64,000 bases of DNA from VXYK01 sp965221585 (lineage in GTDB: Bacteria > Actinomycetota > Acidimicrobiia > Acidimicrobiales > Aldehydirespiratoraceae). Position numbers and translations under genes: made by a program. Below are positions 8,071 through 16,447 of the stretch, piece after piece (the stretch's first letter is position 1; each line of letters starts with the position of its first letter). Under the pieces are notes generated by a model. That model saw only the letters and a program-made list of their open reading frames with translations, ran no database searches and was not told the DNA's origin. The DNA lies in assembly GCA_965221585.1 (NCBI GenBank), contig OZ244898.1, positions 620,001 through 684,000 of the forward strand, read 5' to 3'.

Positions 8071-9441
8071 TCATCGTTCGATTGCCTCGCGGAAACGCTG
8101 GTATCTGCTGTCCGCTGCTTGTGCGGCCCCATCGCGTGGTTCGACCCGACGGCTGATTCGCGCCCAACGCCTGCCGTCCGAACAGTCAGCTTCCAGACCG
8201 GCGCAGACCCGTGCGGCGTACGCTGCCCCGAGAGCTGCACCCTCAGGATGAACAGGCACGTCGACCGGAAGCCCGCTGCAGTCCGCCAGAGCCTGCATCC
8301 AGGCTCTGCTCTGGATCCCGCCCCCGGCAGCAACAATCCTCTCAGGAGCAATGCCGGCTAGGTCCAGGTGATGTCGAACCACGAATCCGGCTGCCTCGTA
8401 GGCAGCCGCGGTCATCTCCGCGGGTCCGTGGTTGAGCCCCAGACCGAGCAGTTGTGCCCGGCGAAGCGGATCGTGCCAGGGGGTTCGCTCACCTCGGAGA
8501 TACGGGATCCACACGGGCAGGTCCGTGGGGAGCGCGTCGAGCAGGTCGGTTTCGTCGACAGCGCCGACTATCGAACGCACGCGGTCGATGAAGAGGCCGC
8601 CGGCATTGCTGGCACCACCGATCGCGATCCGGCCGTCAACTGCGTAAGGGATGGTCCACAACCCGTGGACTTCACGCCATTCGTCGGTCAACCCCCAGAT
8701 GATCAGGGTCGTGCCACAGACCACCAGCACATCGCCGGGGGCGTGCGCGTCGGCGACTGTCTGTTCTGCCAACGCATCTATGGTGCCGCCCGAGATCGCC
8801 GTGGTCCCCCCGATGATCGAGGTCGCTCCTTGCGAGGTGCTGCGCGGGATCGGCGTCTGGCCCGGACACGTGACCGGGAACTGGCCGGCGTTGAGGTGGA
8901 GCTTCTCGAGCACCTCGGCATCCCAGCCGTCGATGCCGAACAGCGGGGTCATCGTCATTGCGGTGGATGTGTCGATGGCTCCAACCCCGCACAGCGCATG
9001 GTTGGCAACCGCCTGTGCAGGCCACAGAGCGGTGACTCCGGGTTGTTCGGCGATCCAGCGGGCGAATCCGGCGACCTCGCCGAGACCGGTCGGCTCGTCC
9101 GGGGCCCCGAGGGTTGCGCCGAGTGCGCTGTCACGGCCACGGGCGTCACCGTAGAGCAGGCCGGGCGTTACGGGTTCGCCGCGATCGTCGACACCGCACA
9201 GTGACGGGACCATCGCCGAGACACAGACTCCGGCCACATCGTGGCTGACGCCGACCGTGTTCCAGGCGGCCGTGACATTCTCGATCCACGCCGATCTCGG
9301 ATCATGCTCGAATCGGTCCGAACTGGGAGCGATCAGACGATGAGCGATCCGTGCACGTGCAACGATTTCGCCGTCAGCAGTGGCAGCCACGGCCTTGACC
9401 GAAGTGGTACCGATGTCGATTCCCACGGTCACTTGCGCCAC
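8071..9441 (-). CDS. FGGY-family carbohydrate kinase
   Basis: A 456-residue sugar kinase of the FGGY (xylulokinase/gluconokinase) family. The N-terminal phosphate-binding GIDIGTTSVK lies near residues 7-16. Further motifs are the central GGASNAGG, the family segment PYLRGERTPWHDP and the C-terminal AAGGGIQSRAW adenosine-binding block. It would phosphorylate a sugar, polyol or sugar acid with ATP. GTG at 9441 is chosen because GGAGG lies 8 bases before it; the GTG at 9447 is too close. It is divergent from a 2-hydroxyacid dehydrogenase and a class II aldolase, suggesting a kinase-aldolase-dehydrogenase pathway. Specificity is unknown. Confidence 0.87.
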   Translation of the reverse strand: MAQVTVGIDIGTTSVKAVAATADGEIVARARIAHRLIAPSSDRFEHDPRSAWIENVTAAWNTVGVSHDVAGVCVSAMVPSLCGVDDRGEPVTPGLLYGDARGRDSALGATLGAPDEPTGLGEVAGFARWIAEQPGVTALWPAQAVANHALCGVGAIDTSTAMTMTPLFGIDGWDAEVLEKLHLNAGQFPVTCPGQTPIPRSTSQGATSIIGGTTAISGGTIDALAEQTVADAHAPGDVLVVCGTTLIIWGLTDEWREVHGLWTIPYAVDGRIAIGGASNAGGLFIDRVRSIVGAVDETDLLDALPTDLPVWIPYLRGERTPWHDPLRRAQLLGLGLNHGPAEMTAAAYEAAGFVVRHHLDLAGIAPERIVAAGGGIQSRAWMQALADCSGLPVDVPVHPEGAALGAAYAARVCAGLEADCSDGRRWARISRRVEPRDGAAQAADSRYQRFREAIER

Positions 9442-9489
9442 GAGCACTGCCTCCGGTGGTTCATAGTAAGCGAGTGCGTCTCGAGCCTC

Positions 9490-9495
9490 TAGCGT
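9490..9495 (+). promoter_or_regulatory. -10 element TAGCGT of the dehydrogenase/aldolase pair
   Basis: TAGCGT ends 6 bases before the ATG at 9502, with GGGGGC between. It fits a leaderless TANNNT promoter. Confidence 0.45.
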
Positions 9496-9501
9496 GGGGG
9501 C

Positions 9502-10470
9502 ATGTCACGACCCCGCGCGTTCGTCACCGCCCCGCTTCGCGGCGCGGCGCTCGAGGAGCTCCGCGAGGTTGTCGAGGTGATCTTCGATCCCTGGCTGGAG
9601 CACACGCCGATCAGGCTCTACGGCCCGGACGACCTGGCCGCCAAGCTCCAGGAGTTGGGCGCTGAGATTCTGATCTGCGAGGCAGACTTCTGTTCGGGCG
9701 CAGTGTTCGAACTGCCGTTGAGACTGATTGCCGCCACGAGGGGCGACCCCAGCAATGTCGATGTCGCGGGCGCGACCGCGGCGGGGATTCCGGTTGTCAA
9801 CACGCCGGGACGAAACGCCGATGCGGTTGCGGAGATGACCGTGGCTCTGCTGACGGCCCTCTCTCGCCGGGTCATTCCGGGTCATCGTGACATGGTCAAC
9901 GGCTCGGTCTTCGGTGAGACGCTGCCCTATCAGCGCTACCGGACGTGGCAACTGGCAGGTCGCACAGCCGGCCTCGTGGGACTCGGCGCGGTGGGCCGAG
10001 CAGTGAAATGGAGACTGGAAGGCCTCGGCTTGACCGTGATCAGCCATGATCCGTACGTTGCCGACGCCAGTCATGAACTTGACGACCTGCTGGCGCAGGC
10101 CGACATCGTCTCAATGCACGCCAACGTCACCGTCGACACGCAACAGATGATGAACGAGGCAAGATTTGCCCAGATGAGACCCCAAGCGTTGTACATCAAC
10201 TCAGCGAGAGCGGGGCTCCATGACGTTGACGCGCTGATCGCCGCGCTCCGAAGCGGTCACCTGGGCGGAGCAGCGCTCGACCATGTCGACGGTGAAACGC
10301 TCCCGGTCGAGCATCCACTGCTGAGAATGGACAACGTGGTGATCACGCCGCACATAGGCGGCGCGACCTACGATGTCGAGGTCCGCCAGACCGAGATGAT
10401 CGTGGCGGACGTGAAGGCGATCCTCGCCGGCGAGCGCCCGCGGTACTGCGTAAACCCGGAGGTGCTGTGA
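9502..10470 (+). CDS. D-isomer-specific 2-hydroxyacid dehydrogenase
   Basis: A 322-residue NAD(P)-dependent dehydrogenase related to phosphoglycerate and glycerate dehydrogenases. The Rossmann motif GLGAVG is at residues 160-165. The catalytic arginine is in INSARAG, the glutamate in the following DGET region, and the catalytic histidine in PHIGGATYD. It would interconvert a 2-hydroxy acid and the 2-keto acid. Its stop overlaps the aldolase start (TGATG), so the two are coupled. Facing the FGGY kinase, it may oxidise the acid made or used by that module. Confidence 0.87.
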   Translation: MSRPRAFVTAPLRGAALEELREVVEVIFDPWLEHTPIRLYGPDDLAAKLQELGAEILICEADFCSGAVFELPLRLIAATRGDPSNVDVAGATAAGIPVVNTPGRNADAVAEMTVALLTALSRRVIPGHRDMVNGSVFGETLPYQRYRTWQLAGRTAGLVGLGAVGRAVKWRLEGLGLTVISHDPYVADASHELDDLLAQADIVSMHANVTVDTQQMMNEARFAQMRPQALYINSARAGLHDVDALIAALRSGHLGGAALDHVDGETLPVEHPLLRMDNVVITPHIGGATYDVEVRQTEMIVADVKAILAGERPRYCVNPEVL

Positions 10471-11117
10471 TGAGCGACAATCCGAATGTCAGTCAAGCGG
10501 TGGTCGACACGGCCAGACGAATGTACGACGTCGGGCTGGTCGTCGGCACGGCCGGGAACGTCTCGGGTCGTCAGGCCGACGGATCGATCGTGATGACGCC
10601 GTCATCGGTCCCCTACTCCGACGTTGCGGTGGACAACCTCGCGGTCGTGGACCTCGACGGTGAGACCGTTTCGGGAACGGCCCGGCCGTCGACCGAGAAG
10701 GCCATGCATCTGGCCTGTTACAACGCGTTCTCAGAGGTTGGAGGAGTGGTCCACTGTCATCCTCGGTACGGCTCGATGTTTGCCTTGGCCCGCAAGCCCA
10801 TCCCGGTGTGCATCGAAGAGGGGATCGTCTATGTCGGTGGCGATGTGGCGGTCTCGGAGTATCGAATGACGGGCAGCGACGAACTCGGCGCCGAAGTGGT
10901 CCGCCACCTCACCGACAGAGGGGCGGTACTGATGGCCAATCATGGCCTGCTCTGCGTCGGGCGTTCCCCCGAGGACGCACTGCATACCGCGGAGGTCGTG
11001 GAACACACCGCCCGAGTGGTGCACGGTGCGGAGGCTCTGGGAGGGGTGGTGCCGCTGCCCTCCGAGACCGTCGAGAGTTTCGCCAACGTCTACAAGTTGA
11101 TTCGCAGCGGCTGGTAA
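10470..11117 (+). CDS. class II aldolase/epimerase (AraD/FucA family)
   Basis: A 215-residue zinc enzyme of the L-fuculose-phosphate aldolase / L-ribulose-5-phosphate 4-epimerase family. Glu76 (PSTEKAMH) matches the catalytic glutamate of FucA; His95 and His97 (HCHP) and His158 (NHGLL) match the zinc ligands. GNVSGR near residue 30 binds phosphate. It would cleave a phosphorylated ketose or sugar acid by retro-aldol reaction. ATG at 10470 overlaps the preceding stop; a GTG three bases upstream is also in frame. It converges on livF with a 4-base gap. Confidence 0.88.
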   Translation: MSDNPNVSQAVVDTARRMYDVGLVVGTAGNVSGRQADGSIVMTPSSVPYSDVAVDNLAVVDLDGETVSGTARPSTEKAMHLACYNAFSEVGGVVHCHPRYGSMFALARKPIPVCIEEGIVYVGGDVAVSEYRMTGSDELGAEVVRHLTDRGAVLMANHGLLCVGRSPEDALHTAEVVEHTARVVHGAEALGGVVPLPSETVESFANVYKLIRSGW

Positions 11118-11121
11118 TACA

Positions 11122-11844
11122 TCAGGATCGGTCTCCGGTCGACTCGAACAGTCGCCCGGCGACGATGTCGCCGGCGCCGCTCGCCGGTCCCTGCCAGGCG
11201 ACCTTTCCGTGTTCGAGCAGTACGACGTCGTCGCACAGCTCGAGGGCATGCGCCATGTGCTGTTCGACGATCAGCAGGGCGGTGCCGGAACCACGGATCG
11301 TCTCGAGCGTCGTGTAGACCTCGTCGACCACGATCGGGGCGAGACCCAGCGACAGTTCGTCAGCGATCAGCAGACGAGGTTGGAGCACCAGAACCCGGGC
11401 CAGTGAGAGCATCCTTTGCTCCCCGCCCGAAAGGGTTCCGGCCGTCTGCGAACGACGTTCCCCGAGACGGGGGAACAGTTCGAACGCCTGTTCCAGCGAT
11501 TGACCGACCTTCTGTCTGCCGAGGAAACTCCGGAACGTCAGTGTGAGGTTCTCCTCGACGGTGAAACTGGCGAAGATCGAACGTCCCTCGGGGGCGTGCG
11601 CGATGCCTGCCCGAGCGTAGGCATAGGTCGGACGATTCGTCATTTCGTTGCCGTCGACGAGCACTTCCCCGGCGCTGGCTTGAACGAGCCCGGTCGCGAC
11701 CCGTGCGACAGTCGTCTTGCCTGCGCCGTTGGCGCCGAGGAGTGCCACCGCACCCCTTGGCGGGACCTTCAGGGCGACGCCGAAGAGCGCCCGAAACGGC
11801 CCGTATTCCGCCCAAACATCACGCAACTCCAGTAACGCAGTCAC
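11122..11844 (-). CDS. livF: branched-chain-type ABC transporter ATP-binding protein (LivF-like)
   Basis: A 240-residue ABC ATPase with Walker A GANGAGKT near residue 40, signature LSGGEQRML, Walker B LLIADELSLGLAP and the switch histidine in VEQH. It is the second ATPase of a hydrophobic amino acid/carboxylate (HAAT) importer. Its GTG start overlaps the livG stop by 4 bases (GTGA), so it is the last gene of the transporter operon (substrate-binding protein, fused permease, LivG, LivF). Confidence 0.9.
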   Translation of the reverse strand: MTALLELRDVWAEYGPFRALFGVALKVPPRGAVALLGANGAGKTTVARVATGLVQASAGEVLVDGNEMTNRPTYAYARAGIAHAPEGRSIFASFTVEENLTLTFRSFLGRQKVGQSLEQAFELFPRLGERRSQTAGTLSGGEQRMLSLARVLVLQPRLLIADELSLGLAPIVVDEVYTTLETIRGSGTALLIVEQHMAHALELCDDVVLLEHGKVAWQGPASGAGDIVAGRLFESTGDRS

Positions 11845-12767
11845 AACTCACCCTCCGTTTCCCGTCGGGATGCGGCGCCGGGCCCGTGTTCGGGTTCGGC
11901 TTTGGGCGGATCTGCGGCGCCGTCCGCAGCGCCAGCACCGGGCCCGTGTTCGGGTTCGGCTTTGGGCGGATCTGCGGCGCCGTCCGCAGCGCCAGCACCG
12001 CCAGCACCGCCCCCGAGGTAGGCGTTTCGCACCGCGGGAGAAGCGAGCGTTTCCGTGGTCGGCCCGTGTGCGATCAACTGCCCGAAGTCGAGCACGTACA
12101 GCCTGGTTGTGAAATCAGCTACCAACTCCACATCGTGCTCGACCAGCAGGATGGCGAATCCTCGCTCGCTCTGGATCGCCTTGAGAGTGGTGGCCAGAGC
12201 GTTCGTCTCGGAGCGGTCGAGTCCCGAGGACGGCTCGTCCAGCAGCAGGATCTGAGGATCGGTCATCAGTGCCCGCCCGACCTCCACGAGTCGCCCCTGC
12301 CCTAGGCTCAGGGACTCGATGGGGACCTCGGCCACCTCGCCGAGTCCCAGCATCTCGAGCACCGCGTCGCAAGCGGAGATCTCCGCGGCGCTGGGCCTGC
12401 CTCGCCCCAGAAGGTCCTTCCAGAAGGCACCGCTGCCGTTTCGTACCCGCTCGGCGATGAGTAGATGCTCCCGAACCGTCGTGTCGCTGAACAGTTCAAT
12501 GCGCTGGAATGTGCGGCCCATCCCAGCTTGGCCGCGCTTGTGCACCCGATGGCCGGTGACGTTGACACCGTTCAACTCGACCTGTCCGCCGTCGGGCCGC
12601 AAGATTCCCAGCAGGCAGTTGAACAGTGTTGTCTTGCCCGCACCGTTGGGACCGATCAACCCGACTCGTTCGCCTGTCTCGACGGTGAGGCTCACATCGT
12701 CGAGCGCGACAATTCCCGAGAAGGTCTTGGTGATCCCTGACGCGGCCAGAACGGCAGGCGAGCTCAT
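11841..12767 (-). CDS. livG: branched-chain-type ABC transporter ATP-binding protein (LivG-like) with repeat tail
   Basis: A 308-residue ATPase: Walker A GPNGAGKT near residue 40, LivG-type signature LSLGQGRLVEV, Walker B ILLLDEPSSGLD, switch VEHD. The ATPase domain ends near residue 250 at AYLG. A further tail of about 55 residues, rich in Ala, Gly, Pro and Glu, contains a 20-residue unit twice in tandem (DNA 11881-12000, two identical 60-bp copies). Start and stop overlap the neighbouring genes by 4 bases (ATGA, GTGA). The frame continues upstream of 12767, but that part is an out-of-frame shadow of the permease gene. Confidence 0.9.
   Translation of the reverse strand: MSSPAVLAASGITKTFSGIVALDDVSLTVETGERVGLIGPNGAGKTTLFNCLLGILRPDGGQVELNGVNVTGHRVHKRGQAGMGRTFQRIELFSDTTVREHLLIAERVRNGSGAFWKDLLGRGRPSAAEISACDAVLEMLGLGEVAEVPIESLSLGQGRLVEVGRALMTDPQILLLDEPSSGLDRSETNALATTLKAIQSERGFAILLVEHDVELVADFTTRLYVLDFGQLIAHGPTTETLASPAVRNAYLGGGAGGAGAADGAADPPKAEPEHGPGAGAADGAADPPKAEPEHGPGAASRRETEGEL
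11881..12000. repeat. perfect 60-bp tandem duplication inside livG
   Basis: Bases 11881-11940 and 11941-12000 are identical. The length is a multiple of three, so the frame is kept and two copies of a 20-residue AADPPKAEPEHGP-containing unit are encoded in the C-terminal tail. The exact identity suggests a recent duplication or active copy-number change. Confidence 0.97.
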
Positions 12768-14857
12768 GTGGCTCCACCGTCCGGATCCGCTCCAGCGGAT
12801 ACAGCACGGGTCTGGTCGCGTCTCGCCAGTCGTCGGTTCAACCCGGCGGTGGCGCGGCGTTTGCCGTGCTCGACCAAACCCTCGGGATGTCGGGCGAATT
12901 GCATCGCTCCCAGACCGAAGAGAATGAACCGCCACTTCCCGGAAATCGGAAAGATCCCTGGGAGACGATGTTCTGCGCGCAGGATCCAGGCGAAGAGTTC
13001 GCCCTTCAGGATCAGCGGTTCGAACATTGAGAACGCGGCTCCGGCCTGAGCGGCGCCCTCGACTGTGCGCACACTCAAAGTCACCACCAGCACCAGCCAG
13101 AACAGCGACCCGACCGGCGAGAAGTTGCTTTGGTAGTTGACGTTCTCCTGGAGCATGGTGAGCATCGCGCCTCCCAGCCCGGCGATGAACGCCGAGGTTG
13201 CGAAGGCCACGATGCGGGCTTTGGCCAACGAGATGCCGATCGACTCGGCGGCTACCTCGCTGCCGCGTATGGCGCGCAGGGTCCGACCGATGGTTCCCTC
13301 GCGAAGCTGGATCACCGCCACAGACGTGATGACGAACACCACGACCGCCAGGGCGAGGAATGACTTGTCGTTGCCGAAGTCGATCGGTCCCAGGATGGGT
13401 CGTGGCACCCGGGTCCCCTGCAGCAACGCAGTGTCGCCGCCCCCGATCCACGATGTGCGCACCAGGACCGCGTCGAAGAAGAAGGCGAAGGCGAGCGTGG
13501 CGATAGCCAGCCAGATCCCACCGAGCCGCAGCACCGGCAGGGAGAGTACCGCACCGACCAGAGCTGCGATTGAAGCGCCGATCAGAGCTGCCACCAGCAC
13601 CGACAGGTCGTAGCGGTCGGCCATCTGAAAAACCGTGAAGCCGCCGATAGCCGCGAACGCGCCCTGGCACAGACTGATCTGCCCGGCGAAACCGGTGATG
13701 ACCGTTATCGACAGATAGATCGTCGACAGGATCACTGCGCTGGAGACCAGAAAAACCCAACTGCGGTCGGCTCGGAAGAAGACTGTGAAGCCGACGAACA
13801 GAAAGAAGACGACCGCGAACATCAGCGTCAACCGGGTCAGCATCGGGTGACGTTCCGCGGCCGCGGGCGCGGCGGGGGGCGGGTCGACTCCGGCTAACGG
13901 GTCAGCTGCCTCGGCAGCCCGTTTGATGGCCGGCCAGAAGACCAGAATTGCGAACAGCACGACGAAGGGCAGAGAGTTCGAGAAGTTGTCTCGCAGCGGC
14001 CGCAGCCAGGTGTGGTCGTCGACCCAGCGGGGCAGGAAGGTGTTGAAGATGGCGATGAACCAACCGAGTCCGATTCCGCCGATCAACGCGTGGGGCAGGT
14101 TGACGAGCCGTCCTATCGCCGCCGCGGCGATGGCCACGACGACCACGTTGAAGAAGTCGGTGGCGATGAGCGTGTTGAAGCGGATCGGTGCGATCAGCAC
14201 TCCGGCCAAGCCCGCGAATGTGCTTGACAGTGCCCAGGCGAACGCGGAGACGCGGTCTGCGGCGATGCCGTTGAGTTCGGTCATTCTCGGGCTCTCGACC
14301 ACGGCCCGCATCTGCAGGCCGATGGAGGTGAACTGAAAGATCGCTCCGAGGAGGATCACCGCGGCCAGTATCACTCCCATGGCAGCCAGTTCGTCGCGGC
14401 TGAACGGGTAGATGCCGAGCGGGTCGTAGAAAACTGAGCTGCCGTTGGGGACGATGCCGGTCGGTGCGCGCCCTGCGACGGGGGCGTAGTCGGCGAAGAT
14501 CTCGAAGAGGGCGGGCAGTGCCACGCTAAGCCCGATGGTCACCACCAGTTTCGAGACGGCCGAAGCAGTCCTCAGGTGCCGGAACAGGAACCGTTCCAGC
14601 ACCAGTCCGATTGCCGGGGCCAGAACGAAGACTGAGACGAGCAACGACAGCGGGATCGACCAGTTCAGTTGCGTACGTGCCTTGAAGAACATGGCCGCCG
14701 AGATGTAGGCCTGCGCGCCGAACGCCAGGTTGAACACGCCTGAGGTCTTGTAGGTGAGGACGAATCCGATGGCTATGAGCGCGAACACCGCACCCGACGG
14801 GGTTCCCTGAAGCACGCTTCGCAGCAGGTCTTCGAGGAAGCTGGAAGCGAGGATCAC
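12764..14857 (-). CDS. fused LivH-LivM ABC transporter permease
   Basis: A 697-residue membrane protein in which both permeases of a branched-chain-type importer are joined. Residues 1-about 320 are LivH-like (IAIGFVLTYKTSGVFNLAFG; the ELNGIAADRVSAFAWALSS loop). A Pro/Ala linker (GVDPPPAAPAAAERH) follows. Residues about 345-640 are LivM-like (GFAGQISLCQGAFAAIGG; GRTLRAIRGSEVAAESIGI; STAFIAG-like helix). The last 60 residues are basic and soluble. In most bacteria LivH and LivM are separate. The start is GTG. The stop overlaps livG by 4 bases, and the gene follows the substrate-binding protein by 16 bases. Confidence 0.88.
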   Translation of the reverse strand: MILASSFLEDLLRSVLQGTPSGAVFALIAIGFVLTYKTSGVFNLAFGAQAYISAAMFFKARTQLNWSIPLSLLVSVFVLAPAIGLVLERFLFRHLRTASAVSKLVVTIGLSVALPALFEIFADYAPVAGRAPTGIVPNGSSVFYDPLGIYPFSRDELAAMGVILAAVILLGAIFQFTSIGLQMRAVVESPRMTELNGIAADRVSAFAWALSSTFAGLAGVLIAPIRFNTLIATDFFNVVVVAIAAAAIGRLVNLPHALIGGIGLGWFIAIFNTFLPRWVDDHTWLRPLRDNFSNSLPFVVLFAILVFWPAIKRAAEAADPLAGVDPPPAAPAAAERHPMLTRLTLMFAVVFFLFVGFTVFFRADRSWVFLVSSAVILSTIYLSITVITGFAGQISLCQGAFAAIGGFTVFQMADRYDLSVLVAALIGASIAALVGAVLSLPVLRLGGIWLAIATLAFAFFFDAVLVRTSWIGGGDTALLQGTRVPRPILGPIDFGNDKSFLALAVVVFVITSVAVIQLREGTIGRTLRAIRGSEVAAESIGISLAKARIVAFATSAFIAGLGGAMLTMLQENVNYQSNFSPVGSLFWLVLVVTLSVRTVEGAAQAGAAFSMFEPLILKGELFAWILRAEHRLPGIFPISGKWRFILFGLGAMQFARHPEGLVEHGKRRATAGLNRRLARRDQTRAVSAGADPDGGAT

Positions 14858-14873
14858 GGTCGACCGTCAACGG

Positions 14874-16400
14874 TTAGCGGTCGACGAAGTTGACTGGGAA
14901 TGGCTCGGACCATTCGGTAGTGGAGTTGTCCCAGCACATGAACGGGGCCTCTTGGAAGCCGATGAAGCCACCGTCTTGCATTTGCACCGTGGAGACGCAT
15001 TCGAGTTCGTAATCGTTGGTTGAGTCGTCTTCGGTGATTGCACCGCGTTGTCGGCCGAAATCTATGGGGTTGATCAGACCGCCGGCGTCGTAGATGATCG
15101 AGTTGAGCGCGTCGATGAGCTTTTGCCGGTTGAAGTCGGGCCCGGCGTGCAGCAACCCTGTGACCATGGTGTCGGCGTTGATCCAGCCGATCATGGTCTG
15201 TTCCGCTACAGGTCCGCCGTGGCGCGCGACCCAGTGGTCATAGAGAGCTTTGAGTTCGCTGCCTGTGTCGTATTCGAACGCTGCGAACTGCGGTATCACG
15301 TAGTCGCCATCGAAGAGGCTGCCTGCTTCGGCCACGAAACCGGCGTCGTAGGTGTTGGGGTGGTACATGGTTATCTGATCGCGCACCCCCTGACGTTGCA
15401 GTTCTTGGGCGAGGGTCTTCATTCCGTTGAGGTCGAGGCAGGTGGTGATGAAGTCGACTCCGGCCTCGATCATCTGAGCCACCTCCGGCGCGATTCCGCT
15501 GGTGAGTCCGTATGCCAGGTTGTCGTTGACGTAACCGACGGAGATGCCCAGGTCGTCGCTGTACAGTTCCACCGACCTGGCCCACGCGTTGGCGCAGACC
15601 TGGCTGTTCTCCGATACTCCGTAACCGAGGGAGGCGACGGTGGATGCCCCCGAGATCGATACCAACCAGGGCACGGACCGCCCGCTGCAGGTTGGGCAGC
15701 CGATTATGAAGTGGCCGAAGATGGTGTCGCGGTTGGCCGCTTCGGTTGCGTGGATGTTCCAGGTGAAGTTGGGGATTCCGGCCTCGTGCAGGTCGCCCCA
15801 GCCGGAGGCGGCGAGTGTGGCTTGGAAGCTGGCGAAGCTCTTGTTGTCGGAGATGATCTCCAGCGCGGCTTGTTGGTTCAACAGGAGTTGATCATCGTGT
15901 TCCTCGCCGATCACCAGGTTGCGGCCGTAGATTCCGCCGCCGTCGTTGATGTAGTCGAAGTATGCCTGCACGCCGGTCAGGTAGCAGTCGAGGATGCAGG
16001 TGCCCAGCGGGTTGAATTCGCGTATGCCGACCACCGCCACGCTGATCTCGTCGTCGCTTACGCCTGGTACTCCGTCGATAGGCACGAAGTCGTGGCGCTG
16101 GGCCCACAGGTCTTGGTCTGGTGCATCGTCGCCGTCGTCGCTGCCACTGTCCGCGGTGTCGTTGTTGTCGCTGGTGGGGTCGTCTTCCGGTTCGGTTTCT
16201 GTGCTGTCGGTCGAGTCTGCACGCTCGGGCGGATCGGTGCTGTCGCCGGAGTCGGTGCTGTCACCGGCGCTGCTGTCACCGGCGATGGTGTCGCTGGTTG
16301 GACTGCTTGGTTCGCTGGAGTCTCCGCTGTTGCCGCATGCTGCGCTCAACAGCGCGAAGACACAGAGCAGAGCGATGATGGCTTGCCGCTGTCGATTCAT
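14874..16400 (-). CDS. ABC transporter substrate-binding lipoprotein (LivK-like)
   Basis: A 508-residue periplasmic-binding-type lipoprotein. It has a signal peptide with lipobox LSAAC (Cys22), then about 65 residues very rich in Ser, Thr, Asp and Glu that probably act as a flexible spacer, then a type I periplasmic-binding domain (VAVVGIREFNPLG; the Rossmann-like GISVGYVNDNLAYG). ATG at 16400 has GGGAGGA 8 bases upstream, unlike the ATG at 16430. It would deliver a ligand to the fused LivHM permease. The ligand is not recognisable; the upstream P450, CoA-transferase and amidohydrolase suggest an organic acid or other carbon source. Confidence 0.87.
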   Translation of the reverse strand: MNRQRQAIIALLCVFALLSAACGNSGDSSEPSSPTSDTIAGDSSAGDSTDSGDSTDPPERADSTDSTETEPEDDPTSDNNDTADSGSDDGDDAPDQDLWAQRHDFVPIDGVPGVSDDEISVAVVGIREFNPLGTCILDCYLTGVQAYFDYINDGGGIYGRNLVIGEEHDDQLLLNQQAALEIISDNKSFASFQATLAASGWGDLHEAGIPNFTWNIHATEAANRDTIFGHFIIGCPTCSGRSVPWLVSISGASTVASLGYGVSENSQVCANAWARSVELYSDDLGISVGYVNDNLAYGLTSGIAPEVAQMIEAGVDFITTCLDLNGMKTLAQELQRQGVRDQITMYHPNTYDAGFVAEAGSLFDGDYVIPQFAAFEYDTGSELKALYDHWVARHGGPVAEQTMIGWINADTMVTGLLHAGPDFNRQKLIDALNSIIYDAGGLINPIDFGRQRGAITEDDSTNDYELECVSTVQMQDGGFIGFQEAPFMCWDNSTTEWSEPFPVNFVDR

Positions 16401-16447
16401 CAGGAATCCTCCCAGGGACGATCGAATCATGTATGTGGTTGTAGAGA

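Noticed and set aside
12768..13760. N-terminal extension of the LivG frame
   Set aside because: Out-of-frame shadow of the fused permease gene; LivG similarity begins only at the ATG at 12767, which overlaps the permease stop.
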